Assembly: GCA_030247885.1 (NCBI GenBank)
Contig: JAPDRO010000008.1
Span: forward strand, 682,001 to 746,000
Length of the DNA stretch: 64,000 nucleotides
Reading direction: 5' to 3'
DNA from: Taxawa tesnikishii (nom. ined.)
Taxonomy: Eukaryota > Ascomycota > Dothideomycetes > Dothideales
How positions within the stretch are numbered: position 1 is the stretch's first letter; each line of letters starts with the position of its first letter. Below are positions 46,711-57,695 of the stretch, piece after piece. Position numbers and translations under genes: made by a program. The notes below the pieces were generated by a model, which did no database searches, was not told the DNA's origin, and saw nothing but the letters and a program-made list of their open reading frames with translations.

Positions 46711-48795
46711 ATGGCCGCTCTCATTATATCCGGTCTGGCGGCTTTGATCGCTTTTCCTGCCTTGGGCCTCAGATGGCTCGGCTCATTATCTGGTAAACCA
46801 ACGTCTTCCCCAGGTGCCCCTACGGGTACGTTACATATTCCGATATATTGCAAGAAGCCAGACGCATCACCGCTTTTCCTTTTCCGGCGACCATTGGTCG
46901 TTGTGTCATGTCCTATGCATGCGTCCTTGTCAAGGCTGACACTATCCGTCAGACGCCGAAACAACAGATCCCGGCCTCTTAAGGAAGCACTCCACCCAAG
47001 AAAGCTACTACACCGCCACACGCTTTCTCTACCCATCCATCCGCACGTTCTATCACGAACATCCGCAGGCTGCAAAACTCCCAACTAAACCCGTGCCGCT
47101 GCCCTTACTCGTCTTCGTCCACGGTCTGGGTGGCTCAATCGCGCAGTTCAGCCCTCTGCTCACGAGCCTTGTTAATGCGGCGCCATGCCTCGCCATCGAC
47201 CTACCCGGCTGCGGTCTCTCCGAGTTCAACCCGAAGACCGCTGACGCTTACACCACTGACGCGCTGGCCGAGCTCGTTGCTGTAGCCATCGAAAAGTACA
47301 GAGATGCTGAGAATGGCCAGAAAGTCATTCTGATCGGCCACAGCATGGGCTGCTCCATCGCAGCATTACTTGCTTCATCCACATCGCCGCACGCACGCCT
47401 GATCTCGAGTCACGTTGTTGGATTTGTCGCCATTTGTCCGCGAGCGGAGCCGCTGACCAAGAAGCAAGCTTCGCAGCTGCGGTGGGTACGCTTCCTGCCC
47501 GTGATCCTGTTCAATCTGTTTCGGATCTGGGACCGGAGAGGTGGTACGGAAAGCGATAGTGTGCTCCGATATGTCGGCAAAGACGCCGATGCCGAGACGA
47601 AGCGCCTGCAGCTCAGATTCAACGAGCAGAGCAAGTCCGCCGTGTTTCTGAAGATGCTGATGGGCATGAAGCCTGACTACTCAAGTGGAAACGCGAGGGG
47701 TGGCCTACCTGGCAAGGAAGTTTGGAAAGGTCTCAAGATTCCGACATTCTGCATCGCGGGAGAAGCAGATCATGTATGTCCGCCACACTACGTGGATATG
47801 ATTGCGAGCTGGCTCGGCCGGCCGAAACCGGAAATCCATCAGGAACTAGCAGGAACGGAGGCGGTTCCCACAGCAGCTGGCGAAGCGCCCGTCGGTGACG
47901 TCCCCTCACCACCTCATACAACAGACGAGATCGATACAACCTCTGCGATCGACTCCTCTGCCGCCTCCAAACCCGCATCAACCCACGTATCCGAATCCCG
48001 CCAACCAAGCGGACCCCCAACACTGTCGCAACCTCACGCTTTCGTTCTCAAAACAACGATCCTCCCTCGCCCGCTTCGCACGCCCTCCTCTACGCCACAA
48101 CCACTGTGCGTATCCTTTCGGGTCTGCTGCAATCGTTCTTCGCAACGCACATCGACCACCGCCTCTCGCTAGGCTGGCAGCTCCAACACCTCTCCACCGA
48201 GGGCAAATGGGACGTCAAAAACCTGGCCAAGTGGACCGCCATCGACCCCGTCTCCGCGCCCATCGGCAAACCCGAACCCGTGTTCAGGGCGATGAAGACA
48301 CTACGGGAGGTGGATGAGCGGCACACCCCGAGAGCGTTCGTCAAGGACTGGGGCGTGGGCGGGCAACGGGCGACGAAGACCGGGCCGGGCGTGAGGATGG
48401 TGGTGGACATCAGCCACGAGAGCCCCGTGTACGACCCCAAAGGCCTCGAAGAGGGCGGCGTCGAGTACCACAAGTTCCCCACCGTCTCCAAACTCCCGCC
48501 CACGTCGGACGAGGTGAGGGCGTTCGTCGCCATCGTCGACACCCTGCGCGCCCAAATCGCCGCCGAAGGGAAGCAAGGCACGGCGCTGCTTGGCGTGCAC
48601 TGCCACTACGGCTTCAACAGGACCGGCTTCTTCATCGTCAGTTACCTGGTCGAGAGGCTGGGGTACGGTTTGCAGGCTGCCCTGGACGAGTTTGCGGACA
48701 AGAGGAGTCCCGGGATCAGGCATGAGCATTTCGTTAACGAGTTGTGGGTGAGGTATTGTGTGGGCTTGCAGAGAAGAGCTACGATCTCGGAGTAG
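46711..48795 (+). CDS. Alpha/beta hydrolase fused to a dual-specificity phosphatase domain, frame broken once
   Basis: Exon 1 (46711-46825) encodes a signal anchor (LIISGLAALIAFPALGLRWLG); after a 127-nt intron, exon 2 runs from 46953. The hydrolase half has the oxyanion HG motif VFVHGLGGSIAQF, the nucleophile elbow LIGHSMGCSIAAL (Ser), and IAGEADHVCPPHY (Asp region). A Pro/Ser/Thr-rich linker follows, with a frame change between about 48014 and 48055, most simply one base short in a CCCCC run. The second half ends in a cysteine-phosphatase domain: MVVDISHE, YHKFPTVSKLPP, and the active-site loop GVHCHYGFNRTGFF (HC-x5-R). With one base restored the protein is 652 residues. I know this pairing from other fungal genomes, but not a tested function. 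Both catalytic sets appear intact. Confidence 0.85.
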
Positions 48796-49235
48796 ATGGA
48801 AAGCAGGGGAAGGGTGAGAAAGAGAGAGAGACAGAAGGGCAGGGCAGGGCAGGGCAGGGCAGGAAAGGATGGCTGATGGTGGATATGAGATACCCCCGTT
48901 TGAATTGGATGAAGTGATTGCATGGGAGCGTACTTCCCCACAGTCCGAATCCCTACCGTATAAGTTTACTGTGTCTTCCAAAGACCGGCCATACACTCAA
49001 CCCGTACATTCGACAGGCGCGCAGTGCCAAGACTTTTCGACCATTGGCCGAGGATAGGCTGGGCCCATCAGAGATGAGATGCTGAGAACTGAGCGAATTG
49101 CCACTTGGCAGCGACATCGGTGTTGGGTTGTGAAGAGGTGCACGTTTTTCGCATTACCCTAAAGGACCGTCCCGAGAACAGTAAAAACTCCGAACGCTAT
49201 ATGCAAGTCAACTCAAGCGACCGCTTCCCGCACAA
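48796..49235. other. Convergent spacer with a GGGCA minisatellite
   Basis: About 440 bp between the hydrolase-phosphatase gene and HRD3. Apart from the small repeat, nothing is recognised. Confidence 0.4.
48837..48863 (+). repeat. Minisatellite, 5-bp unit AGGGC, about five copies
   Basis: Five perfect head-to-tail copies about 40 bp after the stop codon, preceded by a GA-rich run (48817-48832). Likely in the 3' UTR. Confidence 0.9.
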
Positions 49236-51969
49236 TCAATGCCCAACGCCACCCGCGATCCAGTTCGCAAACTCTGGATTATTGGGATCGGGGAACAGGC
49301 CTCTATCCTGCTGTTGCTGCTGCTGATTGCCATCTGCCGCCACGGCAGCACCCTGGCCCTGTTCCTCCTGCTGCCGTCGCCGGGCCTCGACTTGTCTCGC
49401 CTGTCTATAGTACACTAAGAATGCCAACGCAGCCGCGAGACCGATGATCACCAAGCTCTCGATGATGCCGTCGTCAATCTCCTCGTCGAAGAAGTCTTCG
49501 GCGTGGTTGTGGTAGTCGGAAGCGTAGTCCGAATGATCAGTTGTCGGGTCCCAGTCGTCGGGTTCGTAGGCGTCGGCGTGTAGGTCGTTGTAGGCGGCGT
49601 CGGCTTCGAGGAAGTCGTTGAGCCACTGAGTGAAGGTGCGGGGTGGGCGAGGTGCTGAGAAGAGAAGCTCGTTAGTTTCGATGTTCTTTGCTCGTTTCTC
49701 TTGAAGAGGTGTTGCAGACCGGTCGTGGCCGTGGCCAATTGGTCATATATAGAAATGCGTAACGAGGGGAAAATGGGAGAACACGATTACTCACCTTCCT
49801 CATCCTTGATACCCCTCACATCGCCGCCCCTTACATCGTTCCACCAACTTCGTAGCCTCAGCTTGATCAAACTCAACTTCACCGGCAGATACGCCTCCGC
49901 ATTAGCCTCGAGCGCCTGATCGTAAAAGCGCTTGGCTAAATGAAAGTCCTGCTCAATACCAACACCGTTCTCGTGCATCCAACCTAAATTCCACATCGCC
50001 TGGGCGCTGTGCATCGTCTCTGCAGCAGCCTGGTAGCACGCTGCCGCGTTCTCGGCTGACGGCACCGATTGTGGCGTACCGATACCGGCTAGATAGTAAT
50101 CGCCCATCTTGACAAGCGAGTCGATATTGGACTGGCGGGCGGAGCGAGTCCAGTAGATAAGTGCAAGAGCGGCGTCGGTCGCCTTTGCGGCAGAGCGGCG
50201 CAACTGAGGAATGAGCTTGGAGACGATATCGAAGCGGGGACGCGTGCTGTCGAGGATGTAGGCCACGTTTGCCTGCGCGTTTTCGAAGCCTTGCTCGGCT
50301 GCCATCATGTACTCGATGAGCGCGGTTTCGAGATCGCCGGAGTCGTAGGCTTCGTTGGCTTCGACGAAAGAGCTTAGGATTACCTCTGCTTTCTCGGCGG
50401 CCATCTTGTAGTATGCAGCGGCCATCCCGCAATGCCTGTCTCTACCGATGCCTTGCTCGGCCATCTCCGCTAGATAATAAAAGGCCGTGATGTGACCACT
50501 TCTGATAGCGTGATCGAAGTACTGCCATGCCGCTTGCACATCGTTTTGGTCGAGAAACAACTCTCCCATAGCCGTCTGTGCGACAGCCAAGTCCTGATCC
50601 GCTGCCGCGGCGAAGTAGTCCGCTGCCCTGAGCGGGTTTTTCGGCACGCCCATGCCTTCAATGTACATCAAACCCAAGCCGTACTGACACAAAGCATCGC
50701 CGTTCTTGAGACCACGTTCGAACCAGATCTTCGCTTTTGCATAGCTCACTTCCGTTCCCTCGCCACGTAGAAACATACGGCCGAGGTAGCCTGCCGCTTT
50801 TGATGCCAGCCTTTCCACACCGTGAGCAACATCTTGCTTGACAGCACCCTTCGGTGTCCAGTAGAGACGAGCGACCTGCATGAAATGGTCCTTTGCTTGA
50901 CGGAAGTCACGTTCCAGGCCGCGGTTACCGTCATAGTATAGCCGGCCGAGATTGAATGTGGCGCGGATGTCACCCTTCCGCGACTGGAAGTCCAGGAACT
51001 CAAGAACGTCGTCGAGGTCAGCGTATGCGTCAGAAGTTGGACCACCCTGTTTCGCATTGATGCCAGCTGAGCTGACACTGGCACCTTCACCATAGACCCC
51101 ACCGGTCTCATCTGCAAGTCTGTATGCGTTCTTGACCAACGAGTGCCCCCCGGCGGCCCAGATTGGTAGTACCGGACCGCTGCCTCAGCAACCTGACTGT
51201 ACCAGTACACGGCTTTTTCGCAGTCTCTCGGCGTTCCGATTCCAGTGTGGTGACGGTAAGCAAGGGTCATCTGAGAGCGTATGTTTCCGTCCTCCGCAGC
51301 GAAAGTATGGTATAGTAGCGCCTTTGCCTGGTCTTGCTCCACTGCGCCTCCCACACCGGTCGCATACATGAAGCCCACCATGTGCTGAGCAGAGCTGTTT
51401 CCGTAAGTTCTGGATAGTTGGTGATAGTATTCGAAAGCACGCGTGTAGTTTCGAGGATGTGTGAAGTTTCCGTAGAAGTTCATCTCAGCGAGCAGCCACA
51501 ATGCATCCGGGTTCCCATGCTCTTGTACTGCTTCATCCAGAAGAGCAACGGCCTTAGATAGAGGAGCACTAAGCTTCTTGGGTTGCGATTCAGTGGTGAG
51601 AAGATCCGGATGGGTCGGCGCGTTCATGAACAGGAGGACAAGCAGGGATTTTGCGTAGTAAACAGTAGTGCCCAGTACTCCGCTAGGTTTGTGGAAGCGT
51701 GCAAGTCGACCTGTGGTAGGCTTCTTCCGGCGAAGAATGCTCATGGCCTCATCGACCAGCGTAGCTCCTTCCCATGGCTCCTCGGGAGTGTTGTCCTGCT
51801 CTTGCTGCTGGGTATATCCAACCTCATATTGTGTGCTTTCGTCTTGAAGGACATCTTGGTTGGCGACATCGTGTTCCGATATAGGTTCCTGAGCGTAGCA
51901 GACCAGAAGTACAGCTTGTAGCAGCAGCATGAACAGCGGAATCTTCCGCCATAGTTTGGAGAGCATCAT
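49236..51969 (-). CDS. HRD3: Hrd3/SEL1L-like ERAD ubiquitin-ligase subunit, frame broken once
   Basis: A luminal adaptor of the Hrd1 ubiquitin ligase for ER-associated degradation. The ATG at 51969 gives a signal peptide (KIPLFMLLLQAVLLVCYAQ). Many Sel1 repeats follow, for example HMVGFMYATGVGG, GRLYYDGNRGLERDFRQA, GLGLMYIEGMGVPKNPLRA and NLGWMHENGVGIEQDFHLA. A 140-nt intron (49794-49655) leads to an acidic segment and the C-terminal transmembrane helix (LVIIGLAAALAFLVYY) plus a Gln-rich cytosolic tail. The frame is lost in a six-base G run of the gene (plus-strand C run 51146-51151), where one more base gives the conserved GPPGGHSLVKNAYRLAD. Total 864 residues with that base. Confidence 0.92.
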
Positions 51970-52731
51970 CGCGGATGTTGTGTAGGAATAGTAGTGATAG
52001 GTGCAGTCCGGTCGCTGGACCGCATGGTGAAGCTTCAGAAGACCACTGCACACATTAACATTCCGAATTGCCTGTTATGGAAAGCGATGATGATGATGAC
52101 AGCTTGTTCTTTGAGAGTAGTGCGTGCAGGTGGCTCCTCCGCGTTCGCTCGCGTGGCTTCCGCGAAAGCACGGACGATAATTTCCTATACATATGCATGC
52201 ATGCGCCACCTCATACAGGAAAGCCCACTTTTACCACCACCATCATCACTCAACACACCCTGTACAGTTCGTCCCTTGCGGACCCTACAAAACAAGACGA
52301 ACTCGTCCAATCGAAGTCTCCACCATATCCACTCTCAATCCAGTAATACAAGATTATGGAGGAAGCCGTTCCTTCAACCCCGTGTGGCTGTGCAGTTCTC
52401 GTGTCCAACAAATCACAATAGGCCTGCAGCAACTCCTCCTTTCTAAACAATTCTTGCTGCTCGCGAAACTACTCCGACGCCTCGCTGTTCCGCGAAAGAG
52501 AAGGAAAGCTGCGCGATTCCGAGCTTTGTGGAAGGCACGATACGGTTTAGTCATCTAGCCAAGTGAGGTGAAGTGAGGCGAACAAAAGTGAAATAGAGAT
52601 GAGCTTGCCGAAGTAGACAACAACTCGGACAATTGCTACTGGTATTCCGAAACATGATACCACATGAACGTATCAACATACCATGTATTATGCTTTCAAG
52701 ATATCCAACAAGAGAGAACATCTCAATCCGT
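51970..52731. other. Tandem spacer upstream of HRD3, no gene seen
   Basis: About 760 bp between the 3' end of HIS4 and the start of HRD3. It should hold the HRD3 promoter; no ORF is credible. Confidence 0.4.
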
Positions 52732-55499
52732 TTACGCATTCATCTTCTTCATGTGCTCCAATCTAATCTCCACCGCCCTCCTGTGAGCCTCCAACTCCTC
52801 GACCTTGGCCAACTGCATGACCGCACCACCCACATTCCGCAGACCCTCAGCAGTAAGGTTCGAACTCGTGATGTGCTTGAGGTACGAGGCAAGATTGACG
52901 CCGGAGTATTGCTTTGCATATCCGTATGTTGCTACATAATATATTAGCACCGACCTTCGAGAAGCGGGAGGCACTCAGTGAGTGGGGGAGAAGGAAACTT
53001 ACGTAAAGAGTGGTTGACGCCAGCAGAGTAGTCACCAACGCTCTCAGGGGTCCAAGGACCGATGAACACGCTTCCGGCATTCTCGACCATACCAGCAACC
53101 TTTTCGGCGTTTTCGACCTGCAGGATCAAGTGTTCAGGCGCGTACATGTTGCTCAGCTGCATCGCTTCCTCAATGTTCTTCGTGACGAGGGTTACGGAGT
53201 GCTCAATGGCGCCTCTCACAATATCCACGCGTGGAAGGGCGCTGGCTTGTACGTGCAGTTCGTCTTCGATAGCAGCCAGCTCCTTCTCGCTAAGATCAAC
53301 AGCAATGAGCACTACTTGAGAGTCGACACCGTGCTCAGCTTGACTTAGCAGGTCGGAGGCCACAAATGCTGGGTTGGAGGTTCTGTCAGCAACGACGAGG
53401 ACCTCACTAGGTCCGGCGGGCATATCGATGCTGACGCCAGCTGACGTGTCGTTTGACACGACCATCTTGCCCGCAGTAACGAATTGGTTGCCTGGACCGA
53501 GGATCTTGTCGACCTTGGTCACGCTCTCGGTACCGTAGGCCATTGCGGCGACAGCTTGCGCACCACCAGCCAGCACGATGCTCTCAGCGCCGACTTTGTG
53601 TGCGACGTAGACGATCTCTGGTGTCACGGAACCGTCAGGGCGAGGCGGTGTGGCAACAACGATCTTCTTGCATCCCGCAACCATTGCTGGGACGCCGAGC
53701 ATGAGGGTTGTAGAGGGAAGAACAGCAGTGCCACCAGGTACGTAGAGGCCGACACGCTCGATGGGGCGAGAGAAACGGGAGCAGACGACACCTGGCATGG
53801 TCTCGACGGACAGTGGCTTCTCCTCCTTCTGCGCGGCATGGAATTTGCGGATGTTGTTGAACGATACGTCAATCGCTTCGATCGTCTCTTGGGGCAGTTG
53901 CATCATGCTCTCCGGGAACGGTGCGCGCAGCACCGGCGACTTGAGGGATGTGGCCTTTTCGAACTTGTGCGTGTACTCCAGCAGTGCCTTGTCTCCTCCT
54001 TCCCGGACAGCCTTGATGATGGGGTTGACGATACCCATGATCTTCTCGGTAGATCTCTGAGACGGTCGCTTGAGAGCTTCTTCCACCGTCTGTGGTGAGA
54101 CCTCAGAGGTAACGTAGCGCTTCATCTCAATTCTACCGTTGTTCGTGCCTGCGCGGTCTTCTTTGCTCTTTGGAACAGAAGCAGCCTCCTTGATCATCTC
54201 CTGCTTAGCCGTACCGTTTGTTGCTCCGTTGCTGCCGTTAGTCAGGCCGACCTTTTCGGCGTACTGTGCCTTCGCATCTCCCTTTCTCCTCTTCACCTTG
54301 ACCGCCTTCAGGTCCAGATTGCGCTCCACATCCTCCAGCGAAACACCAGCAGCAACACACTTTGTCAGAGCGAAGTATAGCACGTCGGCAGCTTCAGCTG
54401 CAATCTCCTCTTTGGTGTTGGCTTCACAAAGCTCGTTTGCCTCTTCCAGAATCTTAGCTTGCAGAAGCTTCGAGTCGTTAAACAGCCTGGCAGTGTAAGA
54501 ACCTTCCGGTGCTGAGTGCTTGCGCCTCTGAAGGGTTCTTTGGAGCTTGGAAAGACCACGGTATTCGCCGAAGCATGTGGCGGTAGCAAGATGGCAGAAA
54601 CCTGCCATTTGTTAGATTTGTAGGGCCTTACTGCATGTGGGAATTGACTCACCTCTTCCGTGCTGCCTGACCACGAACCGCAAGCAGTCTTGGTCGCAGT
54701 CGAGATCGACCTTCACCAGCTCCTGAATGTCCCCACTGCTCTCGCCCTTGTACCACAGTCCTCTCTTTCTGCTCTGGTAAACACCACGACCGGTCCTCAA
54801 GCTCTCTGCAACACTCTCTGGACTGCTGTACACCAGACCAAGAGCAACCTCGCGCTCGTCCGTGACTAAAGTTGTGAGCAGTCCGTCAGCCCGGTCGCTG
54901 TTGGCGTTCGCTAGAAGGAGAGAAGAAGCACTAATGAGATCCGGTTGAGCCTTGTGGTCCGTCGTGAGCTGAGTTGCTGGAACTACTGGGGTCGCGCCCA
55001 TCTTGACGAGCTGAACAGCGTGCTCTACATTCACGTTTGCCAGAGATACATATACCGGTGGCCGGCTGCTGCCCAATTGCTCGAGCAGCGTCTCGACCAA
55101 GCTTGCATTCTGGATGCCGTGCAGGTAAATGCCAACAGTAGTGCCCTTGATCGCATTCAACTCCTGGTCGATTTCTCCAGCAAGCGAAAGCACCACTCTG
55201 CTCAGGTCCAGGTTGTCCACGCTCTTGAGCTGCTCCAATTGCGGCCGAGAAACAAAGACCTTAGCGGTGCCGGCGTCTAGGAGAGAGACGACGTCGTCCG
55301 CGGAAGACAGTAGTGTCACGTCGAAGCAGGTATTCAGCACTCCGACGGTCTGCTGAAGGTAGGCGAAGGCATTGTCGAGGTTTTCCGACGTCGCAATGGC
55401 GTACACGCTGCCAATGTAGGAGAGGGCTTTGGCGTTTAACCCCTGCGTATTGTTTTGGTATGTTGCGATATCAATCGCAGACAAGAAAGACGCAGGCAT
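52732..55499 (-). CDS. HIS4: Trifunctional histidine biosynthesis enzyme (PRA-CH, PRA-PH, histidinol dehydrogenase)
   Basis: Three exons (55499-54653, 54601-53003, 52931-52732) give 881 residues, intact. It catalyses steps 2, 3, 9 and 10 of histidine synthesis. The N-terminal fungal region (about 1-220) precedes the phosphoribosyl-AMP cyclohydrolase part (RGLWYKGESSGD to RFVVRQHGRGFCH, split by intron 1). The phosphoribosyl-ATP pyrophosphohydrolase part follows (YTARLFNDSKLLQAKILEEANEL, AAEAADVLYFAL). After an Asn/Gly/Ser linker comes histidinol dehydrogenase, with GNQFVTAGKMVV, DMPAGPSEVLVVAD, LLSQAEHGVDSQV and [24 protein letters not shown]. A CPC1/GCN4-type site (TGAGTCA) lies just upstream. 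It is divergent from the BEM46-like gene. Confidence 0.97.
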
Positions 55500-55714
55500 T
55501 GTTGCAACTCTGCGCAATGGCTCGCTGTATGGGAAAAAGTGTGTAGTGAGTCAAGGCGGGATTGTCTTTCGCGAAGTGGGATGTTTCCCGTGCCATCATC
55601 GCTGCAGGGTCTCGATCGGCGAGGGCATTCATCCTTCCGCTTCATCGCAGCGCAGCGCCGTCTAAGACTTGCTCGGATGCCTCAACTCGCTTCGGCATAT
55701 CAATCAATTCGTGA
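55500..55714. promoter_or_regulatory. Shared divergent promoter of HIS4 and the BEM46-like gene
   Basis: 215 bp separate the two start codons, so both promoters overlap here. The interval includes the CPC1/GCN4-type site at 55547-55553. Confidence 0.55.
55547..55553. promoter_or_regulatory. Cross-pathway control element (TGAGTCA)
   Basis: A perfect TGASTCA bZIP site, 47 bp before the HIS4 start codon. In fungi HIS4 orthologues are classic targets of Gcn4/CPC1 under amino-acid starvation. A 7-bp match can occur by chance, but the location in front of this gene makes it credible. Confidence 0.55.
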
Positions 55715-56940
55715 ATGTCATCGATAAGGTATGGCATCCTTTCCACCAGTCCCCTGCAGCACGCTGCGAGATTGAGCACTATACACCGGCTTCGGTCGCC
55801 CCTCACTCTACGCCCGTGTTCAAGCAGCATCAATATTCTGCAAATCCGTCCTAAGCTACAATATGGAACTACTCTGGGGCTCGGTACAAGGAGGACTTTC
55901 TTCTCCGGCATCCTGCCGCCTGTGCTTGTGCCACCAGCAGTTTTTGTGAGCTTGTTCTTTGGATTATGGACCTGGAAATGCTGCATGATGGTCCTGTTCC
56001 AGGATAAGATTATCTACATGCCTTCATTACCGCCCAATGCGCGCTTAGAGAAGCTGGAGGATTACGCAAAGGCATGCGCTCCTGTCAAGTGGGAGGAAGA
56101 ACGTATCAGATCGCTGGACGGCACGAGGATCTCCTCGCCATTGGTCGCTTGACAACAGCAACGGAAAGCGAGAAACCGAGAATACAGCAAGCAAGTCGGA
56201 AGCATGTGGTGATAGCGTATTTGCAAGGGTAAGCTCAAAACAGCTGGTACCACACTTTTGCTAAATGCTAAGTTTTCTTCAGCAATGCAAGCTCTCTTCC
56301 GCCGAGAGCGCCGATCTTGTCCGACGTGCTGAAGACGGCTGCCAAAAACAGTGCGATAGACTTCACCCTCATCGCACTGTCTTATCGCGGTTATTGGACC
56401 TCTTCAGGGCGGGCATCACAAGCCGGCATTGAGCGTGACGCCGAAGCGCTCATGCAATGGATTGATGATGAATATCCTGACAGAAAGAATGTAGAGTTGG
56501 TTCTCTGGGGCCAAAGTATCGGCGCCGGCGTGGCTTGTGATGCTGCCGCCAAATACCTCTCGAGAGCTAATGACCGAAGGATACACAGTCTGATCTTGGA
56601 GACGCCCTTCGCATCCATTCGCAGCATGCTAGTCGCCATCTACCCTCAGAAGTGGCTCCCATACCGATATCTGTGGCCATTCCTATGGAATTGGTGGGAT
56701 AGCGAGCAGGCACTGCGAACCATGGCACGAACTGGACAGGCACCAAAAGTTCTGCTTATGCCGTCCTCGAAAGATGAGCTTGTCCCACCTGAGCAAGCCG
56801 ATCAGCTGGAAAGACTGTGCAAGGACCTCAAGCTGGATCTGGTACGGAAAGACGTCTCGGGTGCTCTGCATCAGCAGGCAAGCATGTGGCCTGAAGGTCG
56901 GAAAGCGCTTGCAAAGTACTTGAGTGAACGGCATCTGTAG
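55715..56940 (+). CDS. BEM46/ABHD13-like membrane-anchored alpha/beta hydrolase, frame broken once
   Basis: Two exons (55715-56228, 56283-56940) and one inferred missing base give 390 residues. The N-terminus is Arg/Ser-rich, then a membrane segment (LVPPAVFVSLFFGLWTW). The core has the strand pair HVVIAYLQGNAS, LIALSYRGYWTSSG, the nucleophile elbow LVLWGQSIGAGVACDAA (Ser), LETPFASI, and VLLMPSSKDELVPPEQ (Asp); the third triad member is probably the His in SGALHQQASMW. The frame changes after RSLDGTRIS near 56131-56135. BEM46 proteins sit in ER or plasma membrane and influence polarity in fungi; the substrate is unknown. The intron at 56229-56282 is GT-AG. Confidence 0.87.
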
Positions 56941-57695
56941 TCAGTTGCAAATGAGCAAGATGCTAAATCAAGAGATGTGAGACCGCTAAGCAAAAACAGT
57001 ATGTGTATATAGCAGCTATATAGCATCAATATAGCAGCATCAAGCGTTACCCCGCCTGCGGTATAAGTAAAGCACGTAGTCCTTTATCGTACTTCAACCT
57101 AGGCCTTCTTAGCTTAGGCAAGTATGACCCCGTCTATTGAACACTATAACTTAAGAACGTTCTATTATGTTTTGCTAGATTGCAATACGAGGAGAAAATA
57201 ACGCTAGTCATATGGAGGTACAAAAGAGGGATAAGGGATTTATGACGTATCCCAGAGATGTATGCTTAGTCAGCACCTGCCTAGATGGCTATATACACAC
57301 GCGGTTAGGCGTCGAACCTTTTCTGTTTGCCACCATCACACGCGAACGTGACCAATACAGCTTGGCTCAATATCGGCCAGGCTTCACCTCTTGTGCAATT
57401 TGCGACATCGTCTCTCCTTCACATACATGTTACTGATCCATCGACTAAAACTCACAGTCCATCCTCGTTATCGTGCTATAGCAACGCAGCAATTCTCGGA
57501 CCATAACATCGAACAGCCGCTTCCTAGCTGGGAGACCATAAACTTCGTAGTGTCTTTCAGTACGTAGTGCAGCTCACCACTGCCGCTGCTATCAGACATA
57601 TGTTCATATATATCTTATTCCAAATTCTAAACTTCGCATTCCACTATTGAATTGCGTTCGCCGTGGTCTGCGGCGCTACACACAACCGTTCGCCG
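56941..57695. other. AT-rich, TpA-rich spacer
   Basis: About 750 bp, clearly richer in A/T than the rest of the window and full of TA dinucleotides, including three TATAGCA-like units at 57006-57043. No coding capacity is recognised. It may be the eroded remnant of a repeat mutated by RIP, but no family can be named. Confidence 0.4.

Noticed and set aside
57000-57660. A transposon or viral fossil in the AT-rich block
   Set aside because: No coding remnant, terminal repeat or target duplication can be seen, so only an AT-rich spacer is reported.
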